Position numbers and translations under genes: made by a program. 64,000 bases of DNA from Euonymus europaeus (lineage: Eukaryota > Streptophyta > Magnoliopsida > Celastrales > Celastraceae): contig OY756964.1 in assembly GCA_963580455.1 (NCBI GenBank), positions 20,992,001 to 21,056,000 on the forward strand, written 5' to 3'. Positions 24,301 through 34,963 of the stretch are shown here, one piece after another. The first letter of the stretch is position 1, and each line of letters begins with the position of its first letter. Under the pieces are notes generated by a model. It worked only from the letters and a program-made list of their open reading frames with translations. It did not search any database and was not told where the DNA came from.

Positions 24301-26096
24301 TTACTTGTATGATCATATCATGTCGTTTTAATTTTTTAAGGTATCAAGAAGATGGTGTTCATAAGAAAAGATGTATCTGATCATGCTTCAGCTACATTAA
24401 ATTTTTGACAGAGGTGGGGGAAAGACAAAGCGAAGGAAAAGTAAAGACTCAAACAGAAAGAGTTCACTCACTCTTGCCAGTGTTTGGCACTAAGAGTCCA
24501 TCCGTCCAAGGTTGTCAGAAGAAATGCCCAAGCAGAGACCACCGCTGTTATCACGGATGGCGAAGGTTTGACAGCAACTACCTGAAGTGAGAACAACATA
24601 CAAACTCACTTAGGAACCAAAAAAGAGCTTCAAATACGCTCTAGGTAAAATGAAACAGGCACAAAAACCTACATTAGAACCCAGTTTTGGATGGATTACA
24701 TGCCACATGATCCCCATCGATCTTTCTGTTTCTTCAGGATCTTTTCCACCGACAAAGGTAACAACGGCCAAACACTCAATTACCTACAATCATGACCAAG
24801 TTGCACAGAAACATTAGGTTCAGTATATAGCAACCAGTAGCATTCAGTGACCAACCAGGTTCAAAGATTGACAATGCGTTCAGTGTCATACATACCGATA
24901 CTATTTTTAAGGACTCAAACCCAGATTTAAGTGCCTGTGAAAGAGGGGTGAACGATTCTGCCAAGATTTCACTCGCATTGTCCCCACAGCCCACTGTCAA
25001 AGCCAGCAATCCTACAAAGGGAAAACATTAATTACAAAGGAATTTAAATAATGGGAAAGGAGCACAAAAGAACCAACAGACAACGTCTAAAGCCAACCAA
25101 TAACACTGCACGCCAATGATATCTCCTTGCTAGACCCCCGTTTAACGCAATTTAGACATTGATTCAGCAAAGTAGCAAATCTGGAAAACAACAGAAGCAA
25201 TATCACATACCAGTTTCAGTATAACCTTGCATTCAATAAGCAGAAAAATATGTAAAAAGAAGAATCCAGAATCTACTTTTTCCCATAAAAAACTTAGTTA
25301 ACAACAAAATACAGAAATAGTAAGCTCCGTTTACTTCAAATACCTTAATAAATTATAGTGTTTGAGAGATTACCTAGTGAGACCAGAAAAGAACAAATAG
25401 ATACAATAGTACAAAAAAGTAAAGAAATAGTACTCACTTTTCCTCGACAAACTCATATTGCATGTTGCTATTGAAAGCCTCAATAATTGCAACCAAAGCC
25501 TTCTCTCTCGTCGAACCCCTTCATCCATATAAACACAAAAATATCAACAATGTTCACTTGAGGTAATACCAAGACAAAATTCATACACAGAAAGCATAGT
25601 TACATGTCACAAATTCTGATATGACATAAGTTCAATATAATCTATTTTTCTTTAATTGCAGGCAAGAAGACTAAAATCATTGAACCCAAATCAGATTGAA
25701 TTCTCTGTTATCTATTATTACCTCTTCTCATAAAGAGCATCAAGCGCTTGGTCCAACAAATTGTCCTTAACGGGCTGCACCTCTTCAGCTCCCAAAATCG
25801 ACATTCGATCTGACCTAATAGACGAGGATGAACTTATGCTACTATCATCATCGTCGCTATCTAACATCACTGCATTTTTTTTCTTAGAACTACCTGTAGA
25901 AATTCCAATTGAAACGTCACAACAACACGCAACATAGTTTTTTGTAAAAATCTAGGACTCAACAAAGAGAATTCAAGAATTAGAGAAAAATTCAAACACC
26001 CAAATTACAGAGATTAAGAACAACAGAAACCCTAATCTTACAGAAATTGATCATTGAATCTCAAAAACCAAGAATTAAAAACATACGCTTCCCCAT
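21346..26096 (-). CDS. SAT32: IFRD-family protein, SAT32-like
   Basis: Interferon-related developmental regulator family. The Arabidopsis SALT-TOLERANCE 32 protein belongs to it, and animal members are transcriptional co-regulators. Thirteen exons in transcription order: 26096-26087, 25893-25722, 25518-25438, 25180-25098, 25011-24896, 24783-24673, 24581-24472, 23702-23405, 23320-23243, 23123-23073, 22969-22880, 21785-21708 and 21396-21346. They join to 442 aa with no frame break. The first coding exon is only 10 bases. The N-terminus is MGKRSSKKKNAVMLDSDDDD followed by a Ser run. The helical IFRD_N region spans about residues 35-330 (for example ALVAIIEAFNSNMQYEFVEEK and SYLSSLLDKDDRSIRIAAGE). 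The IFRD_C region near the end has RLYKSPNSVLNKARTQFMNR. Introns are mostly short; the longest, about 1.1 kb (21786-22879), precedes the penultimate exon. Confidence 0.93.
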
Positions 26097-28284
26097 GTTA
26101 GCGGCGGCGACGGATGCTTGGTTACAGGATTGTCAAAAACAGGAACAACGTTGACTATGAATTACAGAATGCAATGACTTTGAAAACCTATCGAAAGAAG
26201 CAAACTGAAACGAAACGACGAAACACAAGCAACACGTCGTTACAGCAAATGCAGATTCAGCCATTAAACTCTATTGAGGAGGATCGTTAAAAGGACAGAG
26301 AAAATATATATATGATATGACGAAACAATAAAGATCAGGTTGCGAAAAAATTAGAAGTTTAATAGGAGAGAATGGCTCGAGGTTTATTCAGATCGGGTAA
26401 AGAGGAATATTCGGCCAAGATGTAGGCGTGTGTAGCCAGTGAATTGTGCGAGTTGCGTGGCGCGATGAACGCCGTTAAATTTAGGCGATTCTAGGCCGAG
26501 TTTGATATAAGGAAAGAGGTGGGGGACACGCGCTAGTTGGTGGACTTAGAGTAAGACATGAGGCTAGCTGACACGTGGGTCGGGAGGAGTACACGTGATA
26601 AATGAGATTTGATGAAAGCAAATTCAAGGGGGTTCTTGCTGCTTCTAGGTTCGGGTTCGATTTCGGGTTCGGGTTCTTTGCTGTAAGAAAAAAAAGAAAC
26701 TGATTAGTGAAGTTATGAATCCTTAACAAAATTAAAAACAACAAAAATTAAAAAACACACAATCAAACAAAAAAAAAAGAATAGAACAAATAAATGAATC
26801 TAAAGTCTGTCGCAACGCGCGAGCTTCCCACTAGTCTATTTAGATTTTAGAGTAGCATAAATATCGTTTTATTGAATTTATGAATTTAATAAAATAATTT
26901 TTGTGGCTAACAAAAATTAAATTAAGTATAGAAAACATAGAAAGTTCCTAGTTTGTATTCAACAACAGTAAAAAAAATTGTATTTTTTACATTCAATTTA
27001 ATTTTTGTTTGAAATAAAATATACTGTTAAACTCTTAAACCCGATCCAAATCTATCTTCGTGCACAAAATAGTGTAACTTAGACCTCTCCTTTAGTTGTG
27101 GTCATGTGGATTATCATGTCATAAAAAAAACACATATTTATTTTGTATGTTTTGGGCCTTTGGCATATAATAGTCGAATGGAAAATGGGGCTCCGTTGAT
27201 CCGCTTCAGGTATTGGGCTGAAGGCCGAGGATCAGTTGGACCAAATGAAGAAGCCCAAGGCATTCTAATATTGTATGGCTTGTTAATGTTACACAAGAAG
27301 ATAAACAAGAAAAACAGGTTTGGGGATTGTGGGCTTAGTGAGCAAAAAGACATGGCTTAAAAGTTTCAAACTTTATATGAACGGGGTGTAATAATGCGGC
27401 CCAAAAGATTCATGAAAAGTAGGATAACATTTTGTTTTTTAAACCGGCAGCCTCTACCTTTCGAGTGTGCACTAGGTAAATCCGAGAGCCTGCCCATTAG
27501 CCCATAAACTATCAATGTTATATTAAAAAAAAAGTCTCCCATCGCTAAATAAAAATATGATGTACAATATGTAAGTCCATAAGTTTTCTTGATTTAGTAA
27601 GACTCGTTTTAAAGTCGTAAGTTTTGAAAGGTCTTGAAAGTCTTATGATCAAATGGAGTTGAGAAAGCGGATAATATCTTACTTAGTAATCAAATTTGGG
27701 CAAAAGGAGTCCATTGTTAGATCCTAACATGTCAAGCACACCAAGTCGGATAATCTTGAGGAGTAATATGCGTTCGGATTCCCCTAAAGTTTAGTTAGTT
27801 GTTTAAACAATAAGCACTCATCTCTTGCATTGGGTGGTGTTAAAAAAAGTCAATATATTGTATTTTTGTAAAATGTTTTTACACATTATTGAATATTAAA
27901 TATTTTTTATTTAGCATTAAATAATTGTTTATAACATATAAATATATATAATATTATATTTTATTGAATCAGGTTTGAACCGGGTTGAACCTCGGTTGAA
28001 TCTTTGAACCTTAAACCGAATAATTTTTCGATTCGATGATCGATCCGATTTTCAAAACCTTGGTTGTACCATATGCTTCTGTCATCTTAAATTCACTCGT
28101 TACTCTTGTTCTTGTCACTGACTACTTGTTTTTCTTATAATGTCGAAAACACCAAAACAAAGCTAAAAGCCTAAAATCCAGAGGCCCATTAGTTTGTTTA
28201 ACTACTAAAATTCAAGGCCCCCCAAGATGCAGAGATAAAAAAAATTGGTATAAAAAAATTGCATACCCATGTGAGCACACTGCT
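26097..28284. other. IFRD upstream region and spacer
   Basis: The first 300-400 bases would contain the IFRD promoter and leader on the minus strand. At 26635-26680 'gggttcgggttcgatttcgggttcgggttc' shows a short degenerate repeat. No other gene is seen. An open frame at 27106-27360 reads on both strands without any known domain. Confidence 0.45.
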
Positions 28285-29052
28285 TCAGAGCAAGTGCAAT
28301 GGGACATCTAATGATAATGTTGAAAATTTTAGAGTGTGTAGAGATAGTGATTTGAAAAAATTGTACTAAAAAATATATAAAATGGTAGAAAAAATGAAAT
28401 ATGGTATTAAAGTATGAGAGAAATGGTGTTGATGCTTGATATTTAGAGTGCTTATGAATAAAAATTGGAAAAAATTATATTGAAAGATGTCTTTTCTTTA
28501 TTGATATGAACGTATTGAAAATTATATTTTAATGTAACGAGGGTACCACTGGAGAGCTCTGATCAGCTGTGGGTTTTTATTGGGAGTTTGCATTGAACTG
28601 GTCAGTCCAGTCAGTCAAACCGTTGGGAACCCAACTCTTACTTCACAGACTACCTGTCAAATACAATTGTGGCAGTCCCTTGTTCATTTGTGGCAAGAGC
28701 AATGTGATGGAGATACGAATGACTCCATTTAATTTTTTAATTGGGACTTATATTTATTATATTAAAATTAATTATAAATATTTATTTATATCAGCCAAAT
28801 ATGTCTATCAATATATTTACATAAATAAAACATATTTTTTAATATAATTTTTTCCATTTTTAAAAGTCAAATTATGAACATTTTATTCGTCCAATATTTT
28901 TCCACTAAGTCTTACCTCTATTAATCAAAAATTAAGCCACATATTTTATCACATTAACAAAATACATCTCTTAATATAATCACATCAACAAAAATATACA
29001 TTTTCATGCATCATCTTCTCTTCATTAACCTCTCACCGTTGCATTTGTGTTT
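28285..29052. mobile_element. MITE family A: two inverted halves around an AT-rich core
   Basis: The left end near 28287 reads GAGCAAGTGCAATGGG. The reverse complement of the right end near 29050 reads ACACAAATGCAACG, so CAA(A/G)TGCAA is shared as an inverted terminus. The right half (28870-29050) on the minus strand matches the internal motif of this family ('ttgatgtgattatattaagagatgtatttt'). The left half is a diverged copy. This may be one long element or two head-to-head copies. Confidence 0.5.
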
Positions 29053-29379
29053 AGTGAATCTATGACAATAGCAGTGTGTGTGTTTGTGGGATATATTGGC
29101 AGAGTCTGCAGTAGCTCCATTATGGGGCTCAATTTTTATTTTATTTTTTGAAAAGTTATAATTATATTTTGATGAATTTTATGAATATAATTATATTTTT
29201 TATTTAAAATAAAAATTAAATTCAATATAAAAAATGTATAGAATATTTTTAGTTTATAACCAATGGCGCAAAATTATTATATATTTTCATGTTGAATTTG
29301 ACTTTTATTTCAAATATAAATACATCTTTGAATTTGCACAAACAATCAAAATACAAACACAATTTTTTAACAACAAATG

Positions 29380-29905
29380 TTGTTGGGATATGTGATTTAA
29401 TTGGAAGACGAGTTTTATTGATGTGTTTTGCTGATGTGAATTTACGTTTGAGTAATAGAAGTGAAATTCAATATTAATTTTAATGGGAAAAAGTATGGAT
29501 TAATGAAATATTAATGACTTCACTAATAGAAAAAAAAAATTGTACTTGGATGTGTGTTTTGTTGATGTGACTGTATTGAGAGACGTATTTTACTGATGTG
29601 GATAAGTATGTAAAACCACTTTTTGTATAATAGAGATGAGACCCAAATGAAGAGTTAGGGACATTATTGGGGACAATATATTTGTTGAGATATGTATTTT
29701 GTTTATGTGATAGTATTGAAATATATGTTTTGATGATGTAGCTGATCGCTGAATATGGGACTTGACTTTTGGGTAATAAAGGTTTGATTCAATATTAATT
29801 TTAGTGTGAATTAATGGAGGAATGAAATATTAATGACTTGATTAATGGAGAGGAAAAATTGTATTGAGATATGTGTTTTACTAATATAGATAAATATGTG
29901 AGATC
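29380..29905 (+). repeat. Cluster of MITE family A relics
   Basis: Three successive stretches (about 29380-29490, 29550-29650 and 29680-29900) carry variants of the family's internal motif: a 'gagatgtgttttgttgatgtga' type phrase, a 'gatgtggataagtatgt' type phrase and 'ttcaatattaattttagtg'. Ends are unclear. Copies are probably nested or tandemly duplicated. Confidence 0.5.
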
Positions 29906-30465
29906 ACTTGGGTGGAAGTACGGTTTTTTGGTTCGATTTGAGAGCAAAACCTAAAAACTCGAAAACCGATATTACTTTAATATGTTAAAACAAATCAAAT
30001 CAAATCAAATAACAATTAGAACAGAACTAAAATAAGCGGTTCAATTTTTCGATTTAAACCGAGTTTATTGAATGCATGTTGTATTTCTGTTTGCCATACC
30101 AAATATGTTATGTTTGGTTTTGGTTTCACTTTCGATTTTCACCAGTTTGTTTTACTTTTAAATTTTAAATTTTGACTTTTACTTGAGTGAATCATGAATC
30201 TATTAAATTGTAAATAATGATAGACTAATACTATCAGTAATACGGTAATTTTGTAAGTGTAAAGTTTGTAATAGACTAATATATATATTTTATTTAAAAC
30301 GTATAAATAAACTTTGATTTTCGGTTTAAAATCGAAATTATTGTCAATAATCCAAAATCGAATTGAAATAATCAAAATCATAGAATCGAAACCGAACCAA
30401 ACTTAGTTTTGAGGTTTGATTTGCAGTTCAGATTTTAGTTTGGTTCGATTTCTTCCACTCCTAGT
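29906..30465. repeat. Possible non-autonomous DNA element with GGTTCG-type ends
   Basis: The left side 'gggtggaagtacggttttttggttcgattt' and the right side 'ggttcgatttcttccactcctag' are partly inverted to each other (gtggaag at both ends, facing inward), with an AT-rich interior. This resembles common plant repeats built from 'cggtttggttcggtt' blocks. No coding capacity and no certain target duplication. Confidence 0.3.
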
Positions 30466-32376
30466 AACAAATGAACGTACTGTGATTGAATCGTAACAAA
30501 CCTTATCTTTCGATTTAAAAAAAAAACCCTTTTTATAGGGATCATGTTAGAGTCAGAGGCCAAGGTAATTTAAAAAAAAAAACCTAAATTTTCAATTTAA
30601 GTCCTTCTAAAATTGAAAAATACTCTTTTAATTCTTTGTTTTCTTGAATGAATATGAGATTTAAAATCCAATTAAGTTTTCATTTGGTTGATTCATGATT
30701 GACCCATGTTAATATATATAGTCAAACATATATAGACGCAACATTAGTCCTTTGTTTTCATGAAAGAATATCAGCTTTTAAAGTCCTATTAAGTTTTCAC
30801 TAGGTTAATTCATGATTAACTCTGTTAATTTATATTCTCAAATATATACAGACACAGTGTCTTTATCAATTCGTCAATCCTTATTATTATTTAAATTGAG
30901 TATTATCGAATTGTTTAAGTATTTACCAATTTATGTAATGTTAATTATTATAATCTATATCATATTAAAATGAGAACACAAGTTCGAGTGGCAATACATT
31001 AGCACTCCCAAATTTTTTTTGGAGACATTGCCCAACACACCCCCCGGCAAACTTTATCATATGCTATTGAATTTAGGTGGACTCTAATTACTATCCCCTC
31101 CTCGCATTTTCTCCTGGCTGCGCCCCTACTTAGTGTGACACCTGTTTGATCTCATCAAGGGGTGGGGTTGTGGAGGCAAACTGACCCGCTAGCAAAATTT
31201 ATTGAAAAGGTGACAGCCTGACAGGTCATATCGATCTCTCTGCTGCAAGCTTATTTTCCCAGACTTTATACTTACATAACCACTAAACAAGCAACAATAT
31301 TAATGTTTGCTTTTCGTGGGGTCCTCTAGACTCCATATGTATCTCGACCAATACATGTCTGAACTCTGAATAACAAAGCAAGGGTGTGGGGGCTGCACAG
31401 ATTGTTTTCACTTGGGTCATAGCTACCCTGCCCTATAACGAATGAACAATTGTGTAAAAAGCAACCTTGACTTTAGGTGATGTCATTGCATATTAGTAAA
31501 ATACTAATAGTCTAACATGTCTATGAATATATATATATATATATGCATATAACAAAATTACAAAGGAAAATGATGTGTATATATCACATGCCTAAACATC
31601 TCATGATATCTATGTCACTATGGCATTTCATTTTATCGTGGAGCGTTGGACATTAATTTTTAAAATTACCTTCTTCTCAATATTTTCCTAATTCTTCTCT
31701 GTGGTGGGAGCTTGTCATCTTACCTGCCTGTTGTTAGAAGACCGACTGATATAGGTGGTTTGAGCTTGTTTGATAACACTACTCATTCTGCCCAAACTTC
31801 TGGTGTTCGCGAAGCAGGTGGGAGGAGCAAAGCTACTAGAAGGATGCTGCCAAACATGCTGCCAACACTTTAAGGTGCCACCTCAAGCTCCAGATATACT
31901 ACAATGCTTACAACCACTCAACAATCCGTGAATGTTACCAAGGAAAGGTGAGGAGACCATATCGTTCCATTTTGAATTATGGCTGCATTTTGAAGAAACA
32001 GTTAACTGTTTTATTAATACTATTTTGGATGATTAATATCTATTATCACTGCATTTTGGACAAGTACTATACTGTCTTATACTGTCATTTGGGTTGTTTA
32101 AGGTGTAAAATGACAATTTTGATAGAATGATGTTCCTACCAGGGCTATTTGGATTTTGATATCAATTTCATTTGTGTTATTCCATCAACTTTTCATGTCA
32201 TCCTACTGTCATGCCACATAGATGAAAAAACAGTTGAAGCTAACAGTCAACGTGCCACATAGGAACGTTGACTACCCAAAAATTGGAAAAACTGGCCGAA
32301 TGATTCTTATGGTATAAAAATCAAAATTGGGTGATCAAAGTGCAACTTTTAAACTTTGGAAAATGATATATATCTT
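30466..32376. other. AT-rich spacer, possible tiny transposon fragment
   Basis: A near-duplicate pair exists at about 30630-30730 and 30750-30850 ('gaatgaatatgagatttaaaatccaattaagttttcat' versus a close variant), so a 120-bp tandem duplication is likely. The stretch 31740-31875 could encode a short Arg/Thr-rich peptide in one frame but matches no family I can name. No gene is supported. Confidence 0.4.
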
Positions 32377-32697
32377 ATGGGGTTGTATCTCATGGGATGC
32401 CATATTTTATTCCATTGTATTATTACAATGAAATAACAGATTTTATTACAATGAAATAACGTATTCCATTGTAATAATACGTATTCCACTGTACTAGAAT
32501 CTGTTATTCCATTATATTATTATAATGAAATACCTCATACGTTATTCCATTATATTATCACAATGAAATAACAGATTCTAGCACAGTGAAATAACGTATT
32601 CCCTTGTAATAGTACGCATTCCACTGTAATAAAATATGTTATTTCATTGTATTATACAATGAAATAAATTATGGGATCCCATGAGATATAACCCCAT
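32377..32697. mobile_element. Hairpin MITE with internal palindromic repeats, about 320 bp
   Basis: The outer 28 bases are inverted copies: ATGGGGTTGTATCTCATGGG on the left and ATGGGGTTATATCTCATGGG on the reverse complement of the right, continuing to CCATA, with about 2 mismatches. The interior is built from units such as TTCCATTGTA and TACAATGAAATAA in alternating orientation, so it could fold into several hairpins. No ORF. The family is not one I can name. Confidence 0.75.
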
Positions 32698-33576
32698 GGG
32701 ATATAAAACAGTGTTGTTTAAACTTTCAATGATGAAAATGATTTTTCTCAAATCTTTCGGTGACCATAATTATACTAAACCCTAAAAAATGTGATTAATT
32801 GATTTTTGAAAAAGTATAACATGGCTCATCTACATGGAATGCCATGTAGACTGAGCCATGTTAGACTTAGATTGAGTTGAACTATTAAAAGTCGGATTCT
32901 ATAATATTTTTGTTCCTCAATTTTCTGATTATTATATACACACTTTCAAAAAAAAACTCAAAATAGTTATACTTAAGTGATAGCTACTATTTAAGTCTTG
33001 AAACAAGTTGCAGCAAGTCACACGTTCAAATTCCTACGATTTTAAAATATCTTAATTGTGTCGTTAATATATTTATTCGTATATTTATATATAAAATTAC
33101 ATAATAAATCGAGTCGAATTCGAAGACGGATACGACATTACTCGGGCAGGGCGTTCCGATGGCACCCGAAGCCAGCCCCGTACTCGAATTTTGGGTACGG
33201 ATCCAGACCCGTACCTAAGCATTTTCAAATTTCTAAACCCTAAAATGATGGTGAAATAGATACACAACAACAAAACCAAACCCCCGTTTTTTGTAATCAC
33301 TCCGTAACCGCTAGAACAACCGAACCCCCTTCTCTTCTCTTTGTTGAAATTTAGCTTCCTCATCTCCATCTTACTAAATCATCGAGTATTACCCTCACCC
33401 TCACCCTCACGCTCACCATTATCTTTCTCTCTCTTTCGAACTCCACAAGTCATTGTGGATTGCAGTGATGAACTCACACCTCTCTCTCCAAATCGTGTGT
33501 ATACTCTTTATCATCCAATTTTAAATGAATTTGATTGGGTTTTGTGTTTTGATCTTTGAGAGAGAGAGAGAGTGAG
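32698..33576. other. Cyclin upstream region
   Basis: A small inverted pair 'aacatggctcatctacatgg' and 'ccatgtagactgagccatgtt' occurs at about 32820-32865. From 33391 to 33418 'accctcaccctcaccctcacgctcacc' is a short hexanucleotide repeat. A GA run (33559-33572) directly precedes the ATG. The sequence 33110-33240 is less AT-rich, but no exon was recognised. Confidence 0.4.
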
Positions 33577-34963
33577 ATGGATGGCGAGTCTCTTTCTGGG
33601 CTTCTATGCCAGGAAATCCTGACTTGCTTAACTGAAGAAGCAGCAGATAAAGATGCAGCTGCCTATGGAAGAACAAAGAGTAGTTCTTGTGGTGGAGATT
33701 CAGATGCAGAAGATGAGTACTTGAAAATGTTGGTTGATAGAGAGAAGACTTTTGGGTTAATTAAGGATTTTCAATCTGTTGTGCTTGGTAATTGGCTCAA
33801 ATGTGCAAGATTGGAAGCTATTTCATGGATTCTCAAAGTGGGTATTTTTTAAATTAGTCTCTTTCATGTATTTCTTTTAACAATTTGATCTAAATTTCAA
33901 AATGATTGATGTTGTTGATTCTGTTTTTCAATCCAGACAAGAACAGTACTTGGGTTTTGCTTCCAAACAGCTTATTTAGCAGTCACATACATGGATCGAT
34001 TCCTCGTAAGCAGACCCAATATTGATGTGAGGCCAATCTAGTACAATCATTAAGCACTTTGTTAGTTCTAAGGGGGTTTTTGTTTTGATGATTTTAATGT
34101 TGATGCAGAGTAAAGAATCTTGGGCAATTCCATTGCTATCTGTGGCATGTCTTTCACTGGCAGCAAAGATGGACGAAGTGAATGTGCCAGCACTGTCTAA
34201 TTATCAAGTGGAAGAATACAGATTTGAAAGCAGAGTAATACAGAGAATGGAGCTATTAGTACTAAATATAATGGAGTGGAGAATGTGCACAGTCACTCCT
34301 TTTCCCTTCCTTCACCATTTTATCTCCACCTTGTGCAATGAATCTCCATCAACTAGTCATGTACTTTCTAGAACTGTTGGATTCATTTTTGCCAACAAAA
34401 AAGGTATTTTTCAACGAAAATTTTGCCATTTCTGAATCTAAAAGACTTCTATTAGTTCACAATTGAATTTTTTAGATTCATTTATGTGATCATGTGTAGG
34501 GAGTGATTTGATTGATCATCATCGACCCTCCGTAGTCGCCTATGCAGCCACATTGATGGCATTGGATCAGACACTAACAAGATCAGCATTGGAGATGAAG
34601 ATAAATTCTGTTTCTTCTCATCATGAATTGCTTGAGATTGATATTGTGAGTCCCTTATCTCACAACACTATTTTTGGTGTCTGCACTTTATTGCTAGCAA
34701 GTTATGAGAATAAAAAAATCAATGAACTGATGATCTCTGGGTCCTTTTGTTGGGCATTTTGATAGCAGGAATCAGTGGTTTCATGTTACAATCTAATGCA
34801 GAAATTGGAGATACCAGAGTTTGAAAAACTGCCTCTCTTGCCATCCGATTTGAGTCCAATAGATGTCGCCGAGTATTCATCGGTCACTTTCGCGATTAGT
34901 ACTAAGAGAAAGGGGCTTACATGCTCAGATTCTGATCAAATTGAGATGATGAGAAACGTTTGA
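33577..34963 (+). CDS. CYCD5: D-type cyclin, CYCD5-like
   Basis: Regulatory partner of CDKA that drives G1/S entry through phosphorylation of retinoblastoma-related protein. Exons 33577-33837, 33937-34026, 34109-34403, 34500-34645 and 34769-34963, all GT-AG, give 328 aa. An exact LxCxE retinoblastoma-binding motif, LLCQE, is at residues 9-13. The N-terminal cyclin box spans roughly residues 50-180, with WILKTRTVLGFCFQTAYLAV and the hallmark SWAIPLLSVACLSLAAKMDE. The C-terminal box is shorter and diverged, as in plant D cyclins. The C-terminus, with TKRKGLTCSDSDQ, resembles the end of Arabidopsis CYCD5;1, as does DEYLKMLVDREKTFG before the box. D-cyclin identity is secure; the subgroup is likely but needs a tree. 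A GA run just upstream could fake an earlier non-ATG start. Confidence 0.9.

Noticed and set aside
31740..31875. Possible transposase or gag fragment
   Set aside because: Only about 45 codons with no motif I can name; no inverted or direct repeats around it.
33391..33418. Telomere-like 'accctcaccctcaccctcac' run
   Set aside because: The unit is CCCTCA, not the plant telomere unit CCCTAAA, and there are only about four copies.
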